Origin: SG8-40 sp963792855
GTDB lineage: Bacteria > Pseudomonadota > Gammaproteobacteria > Burkholderiales > Eutrophovitaceae
Assembly: GCA_963792855.1 (NCBI GenBank)
Contig: CAWBXZ010000017.1
Coordinates: forward strand, 31,998 to 95,997
DNA length: 64,000 nt
Direction: 5' to 3'
The notes beneath the pieces are model-generated. The model ran no database searches, had not been told where the DNA came from, and worked only from the letters and a program-made list of their open reading frames with translations. The translations under genes were made by a program, and so were the position numbers. This document shows positions 42,471 to 52,148 of the stretch, in pieces. Position 1 is the first letter of the stretch. Each line of letters starts with the position of its first letter.

Positions 42471-43304
42471 ATGGAAATAATCGAAACAATAGACGAGTTG
42501 CGTGAGCGGCTTTCCCGGGAGCGGGCCGTCTCCTGCGTGCCGACAATGGGCAACATCCACGACGGTCATCTCAGCCTGGTCAAGATCGCCCTCGAGAATG
42601 CGCCCTTGACAGTGACAACGATTTTCGTCAACCGGCTGCAATTCGGCCAGGGTGAAGACTTCGAGAGGTACCCGCGCACTTTCGAGGATGATTGCGCGAA
42701 GCTGGAAGCGGCCGGCAACAGTATCGTGTTCCATCCTGACGAAACACAAATGTATCCTGAACCGCAGGAGTTCTATATCGATCCGCCTAAAGTGGCGAGG
42801 AAACTCGAAGGGCGGTTTCGTCCCGGCCATTTCCGTGCTGTCTGCACGGTGGTGTCCAAGCTGTTCAATATGGTGCAACCGCAATCGGCGGTATTTGGCA
42901 AGAAGGACTACCAGCAACTCGCCATTGTCAGGGATATGGTCGATCAGTTCGCGTTGCCGATCCGCATTGTTCCGGCGGAGACCGTGCGCGCCGACGACGG
43001 TCTTGCCTTGTCGTCGCGTAATCGTTACCTGTCGCCGGAAGAGCGGCGGGAAGCGCCAAGATTGCGAGAGGCTATCCTGCAAATCCGGGATGCCATTCTG
43101 GAAGGTGATCGCAAGTTCGTCGCGATGGAGTATGCGGCCGGTGCACTGCTTTCGCGGCATGGTTGGAATGTGGACTATGTCGTTGTCCGAACCCGCCGCG
43201 GGCTGCGCAGACCCGCGCCTGACGATTCCGGTCTTGTCATTCTCGGCGCGGCGACGCTGGGCGGCACCCGGCTTATCGACAATCTCGAAGTTGACGCGCC
43301 CTGA
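42471..43304 (+). CDS. panC: Pantothenate synthetase
   Basis: A 277-residue ligase that joins pantoate and beta-alanine with ATP. Visible motifs are PTMGNIHDGHLSLV (the HIGH-like adenylation site), FVNRLQFGQGEDFERYPRT, GKKDYQQLAIVRDMV and SSRNRYLS (the KMSKS-like loop). I chose the ATG at 42471, which starts the domain; the A-rich sequence before it lacks a clear Shine-Dalgarno. It completes the panBC pair. Confidence 0.96.
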   Translation: MEIIETIDELRERLSRERAVSCVPTMGNIHDGHLSLVKIALENAPLTVTTIFVNRLQFGQGEDFERYPRTFEDDCAKLEAAGNSIVFHPDETQMYPEPQEFYIDPPKVARKLEGRFRPGHFRAVCTVVSKLFNMVQPQSAVFGKKDYQQLAIVRDMVDQFALPIRIVPAETVRADDGLALSSRNRYLSPEERREAPRLREAILQIRDAILEGDRKFVAMEYAAGALLSRHGWNVDYVVVRTRRGLRRPAPDDSGLVILGAATLGGTRLIDNLEVDAP

Positions 43305-43349
43305 GCGCGTTTTCGATGCCAGCGTTTTCGTGGCTGCACTGCTGCACCG

Positions 43350-44276
43350 ATGAGCGTTCTGTTCTACAGCGAAGGTGACGATCCGAAGCCGTGGCGACAG
43401 GCGTTTGCCGCGGCGCTTCCGGACATGCCTTTCGAGATCTGGCCGGACGTCAGGGACGCCAACGCCGTTCACTATGCACTGGTCTGGAATCCGCCGTCCG
43501 GGTTGCTGAAAAGTCTGCCGAGACTCAGGGCCATACTGTCACTTGGCGCCGGAGTCGATGCATTGCTGGCCGATCCGACGACGCCGCAGCTTCCTGTCGT
43601 GCGCCTGGTCGACGCCGGACTGGCACCGCAGATGGCCGAGTATGCGATCTATGCCGTGTTGCATTTTCATCGTTGCATGCCGGCTTACCGCGAGCAGCAA
43701 AACGCGGCAAAGTGGCGTCCGCTTGCGCCGGTACTGGCGAGCGAGTGGCCGGTTGGAGTGATGGGTACCGGTGTTATCGGCGGCCTGATCGCAAGACAAC
43801 TCGTGTCGTTGGGGTATCCGGTACGCGGCTGGAGCCGGTCCGGCGCAAACATGGAAGGCGTCGAGGTGTTTGCCGGCAACGAGCGCCTTGATGCTTTCCT
43901 TGAACGCTGCCGTGTCGTCGTCAACGTGTTGCCTTTGACACCGCAGACCACAGGCATACTCAACGCACATCGCTTTGCCGCCATGCGTCGCGGCAGTTAC
44001 GTCGTGAACATCGGGCGCGGCGGGCACCTTGTTGAAGCCGATTTGCTCGCTGCGCTGGACTCCGGTCACATTGCCGGGGCCATGCTCGATGTGTTCGGGG
44101 AAGAGCCATTGCCCGCGTCGCACCGCTTCTGGTCGCATCCGGGTGTGATCGTGACGCCGCATATCGCCGGCGTCACCGTCGCGGCCGAGGCTGAAGCGCA
44201 AGTGATTGCCAATGTCATGCGGATGGAGCGGGGGGAACAACCGGTTGGTGTGGTTGACCGGGGGAAGGGTTACTGA
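43350..44276 (+). CDS. ghrA: Glyoxylate/hydroxypyruvate reductase A-type dehydrogenase
   Basis: A 308-residue D-2-hydroxyacid dehydrogenase. The NAD(P)-binding motif is VGVMGTGVIGG, catalytic Arg lies in NIGRGGHLVE, Glu in FGEEPLP and His in TPHIAGVT. The short length and LSLGAGVDALL match GhrA, which reduces glyoxylate and hydroxypyruvate with NADPH. It starts 45 bases after panC. A palindromic repeat element begins 65 bases after its stop. Confidence 0.85.
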   Translation: MSVLFYSEGDDPKPWRQAFAAALPDMPFEIWPDVRDANAVHYALVWNPPSGLLKSLPRLRAILSLGAGVDALLADPTTPQLPVVRLVDAGLAPQMAEYAIYAVLHFHRCMPAYREQQNAAKWRPLAPVLASEWPVGVMGTGVIGGLIARQLVSLGYPVRGWSRSGANMEGVEVFAGNERLDAFLERCRVVVNVLPLTPQTTGILNAHRFAAMRRGSYVVNIGRGGHLVEADLLAALDSGHIAGAMLDVFGEEPLPASHRFWSHPGVIVTPHIAGVTVAAEAEAQVIANVMRMERGEQPVGVVDRGKGY

Positions 44277-44340
44277 CCTTTTTCCCGCTGGTGCGCGACC
44301 TCGGTGCTGCATTTCCGGCCTGATGCCGATTTTGAGGCTG

Positions 44341-44836
44341 GTAGGCCGGGGGTAGCCCGGCGGCTAGTTACTTTCTCTTGCGTGCCCAAGAGAAAGTAAC
44401 CAAAGAGAAGGGCACCCCAATGCCGCTTTGATCCTGCGCTGCCCGATGTCCACGCGGCGCCTGCGGAACTTGTCCGCGCAAAAAACGCGCGCGGCCTTCG
44501 AACAGTCCTCGGCGAAACCCCGCGTCGCACTCGGCCTGCTCGGCGCGGCATAAGGGGAGATCAATGCTGTGACGGTTTGCGTAGGTTGATCAACCCGACT
44601 GCAAATGTAGAATCTCCCCCTTCTGAACCGCCGAGTAACGCAGAAGCGACAGGGGGAGTCGGCGAGGACTGTCTGAGTCCGCGCGCGTTTTCTGCGCGGG
44701 CGAGTTCCGCAGCCGCCCGTCGCTTCGAGTAACGCAGGGCATCCCGAAGGGACGGTTCAGTGGGGCGGCCTTCTTTGGCCACCCTTTCTTGGCCGCGCAA
44801 GAAAGGGTGGTAGCCGCCGGGCTACCCCCGGCCTAC
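44341..44836. repeat. 496-bp palindromic intergenic element with 26-bp perfect terminal inverted repeats
   Basis: The ends at 44341-44366 and 44811-44836 are perfect 26-base inverted repeats starting GTAGGCCGGGGGTAGC. Just inside each end is a perfect hairpin: 14 pairs at 44367-44400 and 13 pairs at 44779-44810, differing in sequence but with both arms changed together. Further inside, the two halves remain an imperfect inverted repeat (for example CTGCGGAACT and ACAGTCCTCG occur in both arms). No coding frame is credible. It fills most of the gap between ghrA and the acyl-CoA synthetase gene and looks like a non-autonomous dispersed repeat. Confidence 0.85.
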
Positions 44837-44948
44837 AGACGGCAAACTGTAAAAAAATGAAAACGATCCGACAAGCCCAACGAGTGTATTGGGCCGGACT
44901 CGGCGCTGCTAGCCGGTTTGCCCAGCAGTGCCGAGCAAACAATTCGGC

Positions 44949-46586
44949 CTACGCCGTCGGCAGTTTGTGCTCTCCGAACTCTTCGCGCAGTTTGGTCTTG
45001 AGCAGTTTCCCGGTGGCGGTGTGGGGCAACTCGTCTACAAAAACGACATCATCGGGAATCCACCACTTGGCGACCTTGCCCTCGTAGAATTTGAGGAGTT
45101 CGTCGCGTGTGACTTCCTGCCCCTCTTTCCTTACAACGATCAGTAACGGCCGTTCATCCCACTTCGGGTGCGCGACGGATATCACCGCTGCTTCGGCGAC
45201 TGCGGGGTGTGCCACTGCGGTGTTCTCCAGGTCAATCGAGCTGATCCATTCCCCGCCTGACTTGATGACGTCTTTCGACCGATCGGTAATTTGCATGTAC
45301 CCATCGGCATCAATGGTTGCGACGTCACCGGTCGGGAACCAGTCGTGGCCGTGGTCATCCTTTCGCATGGGGCTGGGTTCATCGCTTTCGTAATAGTCGC
45401 TCAGGATCCACGGACCGCGAACCAGCAAGTCACCGAACGCCTTGCCGTCGCGCGGCAGATCCTTGCCGTCCGAGTCGACGATCTTCATGTCGACGCCGAA
45501 CAGCACTCGGCCCTGTTTGTTTTGCAGTGCCAGCTTCTGTTCGTCGTCCAGTTCGCTGTGCTTGCCCTTGAAACTGCAGACGGTGCCGAGGGGACTGCAT
45601 TCGGTCATACCCCATGCGTGCAAGACTTCGACGCCGTAATCCTGCTGAAACGCGCGGATCATCGCCGGCGGGCAGGCAGAACCGCCAATCACGGTCCTGT
45701 TCAGCGTCGAGAACTTCCCGCCTTTTTGTTTGAGGTGCGCCAACAAGCCCATCCAGATGGTCGGCACGCCGGCCGACATGGTCACCTTTTCCTGCTCAAG
45801 CAGTTCGAACAGACTTGCGCCATCCATTGCCGCACCGGGAAACACGATTTTGGCACCCGTCATTGCGCAGGAATGCGGCAAGCCCCACGCGTTGACATGG
45901 AACATCGGTACGACCGGCATCACCGTGTCCCGGCTCGAAAGATTCAGTGCGTCGGGCATGCACTCCGCGTAGGCGTGCAGTATGGTCGAACGATGCTGAT
46001 ACAGAACGCCTTTCGGGTTGCCGGTGGTGCCGGACGTGTAACAGAGTGATGACGCGGTGCGCTCGTCGAACTCGGCCCATTGGTAGTCGCCTGACTGTTC
46101 AGCAAGCAGTTCTTCATAGCAGCGCGCATCGGGCAAGGTCTGCGGCATGTGGGCCCTGTCGGTCATGACGACGATGCCTTTGACCGTCTTCAATTGTGCG
46201 CGCAGTTTCTCGATCAGAGGTACGAAAGTCAGGTCCACGAACAGATACGCGTCCTCGGCGTGATTGGCGATATAGGAGATCTGCTCCGGAAACAGGCGGG
46301 GATTGATGGTGTGGCACACGGCGCCCATCCCGGCCACGCCGTAATAGATTTCAAAGTGCCGGTGCGTGTTCCAGGCCAGCGTGGCAATCCGGTCTCCGTG
46401 ATTCACGCCCAGCTTTTCCAGTGCCGCAGCGAGTTGCTTGCTGCGTCGATGCGCGTCCCGATAGGTATAACGGTGGATCGGCCCCTCGACTGTTCTGGTG
46501 ACGATTTCAGTGTCACCGTGGTGCCGCTCGGCATGAACAAGCAGCGAGGAGGTAAGCAGCGGGACGTCCATCATCTTGCCAAACAT
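44949..46586 (-). CDS. Acyl-CoA synthetase (fatty-acyl/methylthiopropionyl-CoA ligase type)
   Basis: A 545-residue AMP-forming ligase that activates a carboxylic acid to its CoA thioester. The AMP-binding motif is YTSGTTGNPKG, followed by HAWGMTE, the hinge WFPTGDVATIDADGYM and DRSKDVIKSGGEWIS, and the catalytic lysine in TATGKLLK. The sequence belongs to the medium/long-chain group that includes methylthiopropionyl-CoA ligases. It is divergent from a Liv-type transporter and beta-oxidation genes, so it likely activates the imported acid. No signal peptide. Confidence 0.88.
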   Translation of the reverse strand: MFGKMMDVPLLTSSLLVHAERHHGDTEIVTRTVEGPIHRYTYRDAHRRSKQLAAALEKLGVNHGDRIATLAWNTHRHFEIYYGVAGMGAVCHTINPRLFPEQISYIANHAEDAYLFVDLTFVPLIEKLRAQLKTVKGIVVMTDRAHMPQTLPDARCYEELLAEQSGDYQWAEFDERTASSLCYTSGTTGNPKGVLYQHRSTILHAYAECMPDALNLSSRDTVMPVVPMFHVNAWGLPHSCAMTGAKIVFPGAAMDGASLFELLEQEKVTMSAGVPTIWMGLLAHLKQKGGKFSTLNRTVIGGSACPPAMIRAFQQDYGVEVLHAWGMTECSPLGTVCSFKGKHSELDDEQKLALQNKQGRVLFGVDMKIVDSDGKDLPRDGKAFGDLLVRGPWILSDYYESDEPSPMRKDDHGHDWFPTGDVATIDADGYMQITDRSKDVIKSGGEWISSIDLENTAVAHPAVAEAAVISVAHPKWDERPLLIVVRKEGQEVTRDELLKFYEGKVAKWWIPDDVVFVDELPHTATGKLLKTKLREEFGEHKLPTA

Positions 46587-46952
46587 CGCGAATTCCTTTG
46601 TATCTCGGGTTTGAACGATTCTAGCAGTGCCGGACCGGCCAGCCGGTGTTCTTGCCGGCGCGGACCTTGCCGCGAGTCGTTCGTTCTATAATCGGAGTCG
46701 ACTCGGCGGGCGGTGGTGCTTTTGTCTGTTTTTGCCGGCATTCGTTCCTTCGTCGTCAGGCGCTGTCGTGGCAAGCTTGCGTGCGTGTTGGGGCGGTGGC
46801 GATTGAGTTGGGGACGGTTGAAACGTGCGCAATGCGATAGCCGGAGAGGGTGTGCCGGCAAGCGCGGTGGTGTTTAGAAGAAGATTCGAATGGCCAAATG
46901 GCGTAACCGCTATGCGTGGTTGCGGCGACGAGGGAACTCGGGGGGGGAGATC
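46587..46952. other. Divergent control region of the acyl-CoA synthetase and Liv transporter
   Basis: About 365 bases with no credible gene. A perfect TATAAT at 46687-46692 on the plus strand is a possible -10 box for the transporter operon, but no good -35 box is at the right spacing. The leader would be about 255 bases. A G-rich ribosome site precedes the GTG of the binding-protein gene. Confidence 0.4.
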
Positions 46953-48182
46953 GTGAAATTTGTCAGGTTTCTGTTTGCTGTCCTGGCTGCGTTGCCATTG
47001 TCGGTATCGCTTGCCGATGACGAGATCAGGATTGCCTACATCGAAGGCTTGAGCGGGCCGTTTGCCAACGTCGGCGAAATGGGTCTGCGACATCTCGAAT
47101 TCGAAGTCGAGAAAGTCAACGCCCGGGGCGGCGTTCTCGGCGGCAAGAATCTGCAAGTCGTCCCCTACGACAACAAGACCAATCCGCAGGAAGCGCTGCT
47201 GGCGTTTCGCGCCGCGGTCGATCAGGGTGCACGTTATATTTTCCAGGGCAATGGATCGAGTGTCGCGCTGGCATTGTCCGGTGCAGTGGAAAAGCACAAT
47301 CGCCGCAATCCAGACAGGATGGTTGTGTTCATCAATTATGCGGCGGTGGATCCGGCATTGACGAATGAGCGCTGCACATTCGGTCACTTTCGTATCGATG
47401 CCGACGTCAACATGAAGATGCAGGCGCTCACCGGCAGTATTGCGCAGCGAGAGTCCCTCAAAAAGGTTTATCTGTTCAACCAGGACTATTCATTCGGTCA
47501 GGCAGTGGCCAAATCGGCGCGCGCGATGCTTGCCTCCCGGCGCCCCGATATCGAAATCGTCGGCGATGATCTTCATCCGCTTGGCAAGGTCAAGGATTTC
47601 ACGCCTTACGTTGCAAAGATCAAGGCCTCCGGTGCCCAGGCGGTGATCACCGGTAACTGGGGCAATGACCTGTCACTGCTGATCAAGGCGGGCAAGGAAG
47701 CCGGACTGGACGTCGATTACTATACTTTCTACGCCGGGGCGGCGGGCAGTGTCACGGTAATCGGCGAAGCCGGCATCGGGCGCGTCAAGCAGGTCACAGC
47801 GTGGCACGCGAACATCAACAAGGCATCGGCGGACAACGCGATAGCGTACCGGGCGCGTTATCCGGATGCGCCCGAAGATCTGTACTATTCATCCATGCGC
47901 CTGGGGATCGGCATGCTGGTGGCCGCGATGGAGAAAGCGGGCTCGGCGGATCCGGCCAGCGTCGCGCCGGTGTTGTCAAACATGCGTTATGCGGATGACG
48001 CCGGCGAAGTGGCCATGCGACCGGACAACCATCAGCTGATTCAGCCGCTTTTTATCTCGACTCTCGTAAAAGCCGGAACGGAGGGCGCAGCGCTCGATGT
48101 CGAGAAGACGGGGCTCGGATTCCGCACCGATACGCGAATAGAAGGTGCCGATACGTCAATGGCCACGACATGCAGGTTCTAG
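46953..48182 (+). CDS. Branched-chain-type ABC transporter substrate-binding protein
   Basis: A 409-residue periplasmic binding protein of the LivK type I fold. The signal peptide is FVRFLFAVLAALPLSVSLA with cleavage before DDEIRIAY. Typical segments are IAYIEGLSGPFANVGEMG, NARGGVLGGKNLQVV, and FNQDYSFGQAVAKSA. Ligands of this family range from branched-chain amino acids to aromatic and dicarboxylic acids; context favours an organic acid that becomes a CoA ester. I chose the GTG at 46953 (GGGGGAGA just upstream). The permease genes follow. Confidence 0.88.
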   Translation: MKFVRFLFAVLAALPLSVSLADDEIRIAYIEGLSGPFANVGEMGLRHLEFEVEKVNARGGVLGGKNLQVVPYDNKTNPQEALLAFRAAVDQGARYIFQGNGSSVALALSGAVEKHNRRNPDRMVVFINYAAVDPALTNERCTFGHFRIDADVNMKMQALTGSIAQRESLKKVYLFNQDYSFGQAVAKSARAMLASRRPDIEIVGDDLHPLGKVKDFTPYVAKIKASGAQAVITGNWGNDLSLLIKAGKEAGLDVDYYTFYAGAAGSVTVIGEAGIGRVKQVTAWHANINKASADNAIAYRARYPDAPEDLYYSSMRLGIGMLVAAMEKAGSADPASVAPVLSNMRYADDAGEVAMRPDNHQLIQPLFISTLVKAGTEGAALDVEKTGLGFRTDTRIEGADTSMATTCRF

Positions 48183-48305
48183 GAGAGCCGGCGGGCAGGC
48201 TGGCGGCAAGTAATGGTTAACGGCAACGAGTACATATAACAACTAAGGAACTGATGCTGCCGTCCGGAGGGCGGAAAGCGGTTTCAAGCCTCTTGGGGGA
48301 GTCCG

Positions 48306-49253
48306 TTGGAGTTTTTCCTGGTAACGCTGCTGAACAGCCTTTCCTATGGATTGCTGCTGTTCATGCTCTCGTCTGGATTGACGCTCATCTTCAGCATGAT
48401 GGGTGTGCTCAATTTTGCGCACGCCAGCTTCTATATGCTCGGAGCCTATTTTGCCTACCAGACCGGCGCCTATATCGGTTTCTGGCCGGCATTGTTCGTT
48501 GCACCCATTCTGGTCGGCATACTCGGTGCGGTAACGGAGCGTTACGGCTTGCGTACCGTGCACAAGTTCGGCCACGTCGCCGAACTGTTGTTTACGTTCG
48601 GTCTGGCTTACGTGATCGAGGAAATCGTGCATCTGATCTGGGGCCGTGCGCCGGTTGACTATCGCGTACCGGAATCGCTCGATTTCACCCTGTTCACGCT
48701 GTTCACCACCCAGTATCCGGCCTACCGCGCCTTCATGATGCTGGTATCGGTGGGCATGTTGATCTCGCTGTTTCTGTTGCTCACGCGAACCCGCGTCGGC
48801 ATGGTGGTGCAGGCTTCGCTGACACACCCGGACATGGTCGAGGCGCTTGGCCACAACGTGCCGCGGGTTTTCATGATGGTGTTTGCCGGGGGCTGTGCGC
48901 TGGCCGGTCTGGCGGGCGTGCTGGGCGGCAACATGTTTATTACCGAGCCCGGTATGGCCTTCGCAGTGGGATCGATTGTTTTCGTTGTCGTCGTGTTTGG
49001 CGGGATGGGGTCACTCGCGGGCGCTTTTGTCGCATCGCTGATTATCGGTGCCCTGCAAACATTTTCTGTCGCACTCGATTTCTCGATGCTCAGTCTGCTC
49101 GGCACATTGGGTATCAACGTATCGGAAGAATCGAACTGGTACGGCCTCTGGTCGATCACGATTTCGCAGACCGCTCCGGTGCTGCCCTATCTGTTGATGG
49201 TGTTGATGCTGGTCGTCAGGCCGCGCGGGTTGATGGGCACGAGAGAGGGTTGA
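48306..49253 (+). CDS. Branched-chain-type ABC transporter permease LivH
   Basis: A 315-residue inner-membrane permease with about eight helices. LLNSLSYGLLLFMLSSGLTLIFSMMGVLNFAHA is split across residues 8-40 and is the family hallmark, with GHNVPRVF and the C-terminal RPRGLMG. The TTG at 48306 has GGGGGAG five bases upstream and starts the first helix. It forms the channel with LivM; the livM ATG is one base after its stop. Confidence 0.9.
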   Translation: MEFFLVTLLNSLSYGLLLFMLSSGLTLIFSMMGVLNFAHASFYMLGAYFAYQTGAYIGFWPALFVAPILVGILGAVTERYGLRTVHKFGHVAELLFTFGLAYVIEEIVHLIWGRAPVDYRVPESLDFTLFTLFTTQYPAYRAFMMLVSVGMLISLFLLLTRTRVGMVVQASLTHPDMVEALGHNVPRVFMMVFAGGCALAGLAGVLGGNMFITEPGMAFAVGSIVFVVVVFGGMGSLAGAFVASLIIGALQTFSVALDFSMLSLLGTLGINVSEESNWYGLWSITISQTAPVLPYLLMVLMLVVRPRGLMGTREG

Positions 49254-49254
49254 G

Positions 49255-50508
49255 ATGACGCCGGTACTTCACAAGACGAGAGTGATTTTCTGGAGCGCCG
49301 TGGCGATCGTCTTCGTGATGCTGCCATTCGGATTCAGCGGCGGCTTTGCGCTGTCGATGCTGTCGCAGATGGGCATAGCGATCATCTTCGCGCTTTCATA
49401 CAACATGTTGCTTGGCCAGACCGGTTTGCTTTCTTTCGGTCACGCCGTGTACTTCGGGCTGGGTGCGTTCATGACGGCACACATCATCAACTGGGTTGGT
49501 GAAGACCGCATCTGGTGGCCAATCACATTCATGCCGCTGGTCGGCGGGTTGACCGGAATGTTGTTCGGGCTGGTGCTGGGATTCGTCACGACGCGGCGCG
49601 CAGGCACCCCCTTCGCGATGATCTCGCTCGGAATTGCGGAGATGGTGGCCGCGAGCGCATTGATGTTCACGACGTTCTTTGGCGGCGAAGGCGGCATTGC
49701 CACTGACCGTACCGCCGGCGGCACGCTGTTCGGTATCAGCTACGGCCCCCAGATACAGGTTTTCTACCTGATCGCCGGCTGGTGCATGGTCGCGATGATC
49801 GGCATGTTCGCAGTCACCCAGACCCCGCTTGGCAGAATGGCCAATGCCGTTCGGGATAACCCGGAGCGCGCCAAGTTTGTCGGTTACAACCCGACGCGGG
49901 TGCGTTGGCTGATGATGACGCTGGCGGGTTTCTTCGCGGGTATCGCCGGGTCACTGGCGGCCATCAACTACGAAATCGTCACGGCCGAAACGCTCGGACT
50001 GGTGGCATCCGGTAATGTCGTGCTGATGGCGTTCATCGGCGGCATCGGTCATTTCTGGGGGCCGATCGTGGGCGCCGTCTTCGTGACCTGGCTGCAGTCG
50101 GCGCTGTCGACCTACACGCAAGCCTGGCTCCTCTACTTCGGTCTGCTGTTTCTGATCATCATTCTGTTTTCACCCGGCGGCATGGCGAATCTGGTCACGC
50201 TGCACAAGCCCGCGTGGCGCGCCAGGCTCATGAAACGGCTGCTACCCTCGTATGCGCTGGCTGCCGGGACCGGCGCACTGATGTTGACCGGCTTTGTTGC
50301 CGTGATCGAACTGTTGTACAGCCATGGCGGAAGTGGCGAGATGGTCTCGCTGTTCGGCCTTGAGGTCGATGCGGGCAACGCGCTCACCTGGTCCGTGGCG
50401 GTGGGCCTGTTTATTGTCGGCCTTGTGCTGTTTCGCTGGGCGCTGAAGTTTGTCCGGCGCGCCTGGGAAGAGATTACGCCGCAGCTGCAGGCAAGTGGGG
50501 TGGTATGA
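49255..50508 (+). CDS. Branched-chain-type ABC transporter permease LivM
   Basis: A 417-residue permease with about ten helices. NMLLGQTGLLSFGHAVYFGLGA and AVRDNPERAKFVGYNP are typical LivM segments. The C-terminus has an additional pair of helices (LAAGTGALMLTGFVAVIELLY and after) not found in the shortest LivM proteins. It overlaps livG by four bases (ATGA), so the two are coupled. Confidence 0.9.
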   Translation: MTPVLHKTRVIFWSAVAIVFVMLPFGFSGGFALSMLSQMGIAIIFALSYNMLLGQTGLLSFGHAVYFGLGAFMTAHIINWVGEDRIWWPITFMPLVGGLTGMLFGLVLGFVTTRRAGTPFAMISLGIAEMVAASALMFTTFFGGEGGIATDRTAGGTLFGISYGPQIQVFYLIAGWCMVAMIGMFAVTQTPLGRMANAVRDNPERAKFVGYNPTRVRWLMMTLAGFFAGIAGSLAAINYEIVTAETLGLVASGNVVLMAFIGGIGHFWGPIVGAVFVTWLQSALSTYTQAWLLYFGLLFLIIILFSPGGMANLVTLHKPAWRARLMKRLLPSYALAAGTGALMLTGFVAVIELLYSHGGSGEMVSLFGLEVDAGNALTWSVAVGLFIVGLVLFRWALKFVRRAWEEITPQLQASGVV

Positions 50509-51275
50509 GCGCCGCAACGGCAAATGGCGTCGTATCTCTTGGTCTGAAAGACGTTCGCAAGCGTTTCGGGCGTACCGAGATCATTAACGGCGTGTCGCTC
50601 GATGTGGCCCAGGGCGAGCGTCATGCCGTCATCGGACCCAACGGCGCGGGAAAATCGACGTTGTTCAATCTGATCAGCGGACGCTTTCCCGTAAGCTCCG
50701 GACGAATCGAATTGCGCGGAGAGGACATCACCAACCTCGAGCCGCACGTGATCAATCGCAAGGGCTTGTCGCGCAGTTTCCAGATTACCAACATCTTTCC
50801 ACGCATGACGGTGTACGAGAACGTGCGATGCGCTGTGTTGTGGTCGCTTGGTTACAAGTACTCGTTCTGGAACCGCGTCGGCGGTCTGCGCGATGCGGCA
50901 CAGCGAACCGAGGAGATTGTCGAACTCATCGGCATGCAGGAGCGTCGCGAACGGCTTGCGGGTGTGCTGACCTACGCCGAGCAGCGGGCGCTGGAAATCG
51001 GCGTCACCATCGCCACCGGGGCGGACGTCATCCTGCTCGACGAACCGACCGCGGGGATGAGTCACTCCGAAACCGATGAAGCGGTGGAGCTGATCCGCAA
51101 AGTCACCACCGGCAAGACGTTGATGATGGTCGAGCACGATATGGGCGTCGTGTTCAATCTGGCCGATCGTATTTCCGTGCTGGTCTACGGCGAGGTCATT
51201 GCAACCGGAACACCCGAAGAAATTCGCGGCAACAAGGCCGTCCAGGAAGCCTATCTTGGCACCGAACAGGATTGA
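50505..51275 (+). CDS. Branched-chain-type ABC transporter ATPase LivG
   Basis: A 256-residue ATPase. Walker A is GPNGAGKSTLF, followed by the LivG-specific SRSFQITNIFPRMTVYENV. The Walker B is VILLDEPTAGMSHSE and the switch histidine is in MVEHDMGVVF. The signature region reads LTYAEQRALEIG in place of LSGGQQ, a common variation in this subfamily. It pairs with LivF to power the transporter. Confidence 0.92.
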   Translation: MSAATANGVVSLGLKDVRKRFGRTEIINGVSLDVAQGERHAVIGPNGAGKSTLFNLISGRFPVSSGRIELRGEDITNLEPHVINRKGLSRSFQITNIFPRMTVYENVRCAVLWSLGYKYSFWNRVGGLRDAAQRTEEIVELIGMQERRERLAGVLTYAEQRALEIGVTIATGADVILLDEPTAGMSHSETDEAVELIRKVTTGKTLMMVEHDMGVVFNLADRISVLVYGEVIATGTPEEIRGNKAVQEAYLGTEQD

Positions 51276-51284
51276 TGACTGAGC

Positions 51285-51980
51285 ATGCTTGACGTCAAGG
51301 ATCTTCACGCCTACTACGGCAAAAGCCATATCCTCCACGGCGTTCATCTGAACGTGAACAGGGGCGAGATCGTCAGCTTGCTGGGGCGCAACGGGGTCGG
51401 CCGCTCAACCACGATCAAGGCAGTCATGGGCCAGGTCGAACACACGGGAGCGGTCGAGTTCAATGGTGAGAGCTTGTCCGGTTTGCCGACCTATCGGATT
51501 GCGCGCATGGGCCTCGGGTATGTTCCTGAGAGCCGCGATATATTTCCGGCGCTGACGACGCGCCAGAACCTTCTGCTCGGTATGAAGAGCACGCGGCAGT
51601 CGGGTCGATGGTCGGAAGAGGACATGTTCAATCTGTTTCCGCGGCTGCGCGAGCGTGCTTCTGCCCCGGCCGGTGTGCTGTCAGGGGGCGAGCAGCAGAT
51701 GTTGACCCTCTGCCGCACGCTGATGGGAGACCCCGATCTCGTGATGATCGATGAGCCGACGGAAGGTCTCGCGCCGAAAATTGTCGAACAGATGGCGCAT
51801 CTGTTCGAGGAGATCCGCAATCGCGGCGTGTCGATATTGCTGGTCGAGCAAAAACTGACCATTGCATTGCGCATTTCACAGCGCGTCTATGTCATGGGGC
51901 ACGGGCGCATCGTTTTCGAAGGTTCGCCGGAAGATCTGCGCAGCAACGCGTCCGTTCGCAAGGAGTGGCTCGAAGTCTGA
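51285..51980 (+). CDS. Branched-chain-type ABC transporter ATPase LivF, variant Walker A
   Basis: A 231-residue ATPase. The signature LSGGEQQMLTLCRTLM, Walker B LVMIDEPTEGLAP and the LivF start LDVKDLHAYYGKSHIL are all normal. The Walker A reads GRNGVGRST: the invariant lysine (residue 40) is arginine, encoded CGC at 51402-51404. This usually weakens ATP binding, but the partner LivG is intact and the substitution may be a feature of this subfamily. It closes the transporter operon. Confidence 0.9.
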   Translation: MLDVKDLHAYYGKSHILHGVHLNVNRGEIVSLLGRNGVGRSTTIKAVMGQVEHTGAVEFNGESLSGLPTYRIARMGLGYVPESRDIFPALTTRQNLLLGMKSTRQSGRWSEEDMFNLFPRLRERASAPAGVLSGGEQQMLTLCRTLMGDPDLVMIDEPTEGLAPKIVEQMAHLFEEIRNRGVSILLVEQKLTIALRISQRVYVMGHGRIVFEGSPEDLRSNASVRKEWLEV

Positions 51981-52148
51981 CTGGTTCGTGCTTCGCGGAT
52001 TGTTGGCCTGCCGGCACAACGACAAGGCGTGAAGGTGTCCCCCCGCGGCTGCGCAGCCCGGGGGTTTCGGAAATTTCGGTCCTGCGGTCGCGTTGTCGCG
52101 CTGCGCGTTCGCGCCGCTACGTGTTGGCTTCGCTGTTAAGGAGATTCA

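Noticed and set aside
44367..44400. Rho-independent terminator of ghrA
   Set aside because: The hairpin is strong but has no following T-run and has a matched counterpart at the other end of the repeat element.
44270..44800. Short minus-strand frames within the palindromic element
   Set aside because: They fall inside the inverted-repeat element, are arginine-rich and lack ribosome sites; such frames are typical mis-calls of dispersed repeats.
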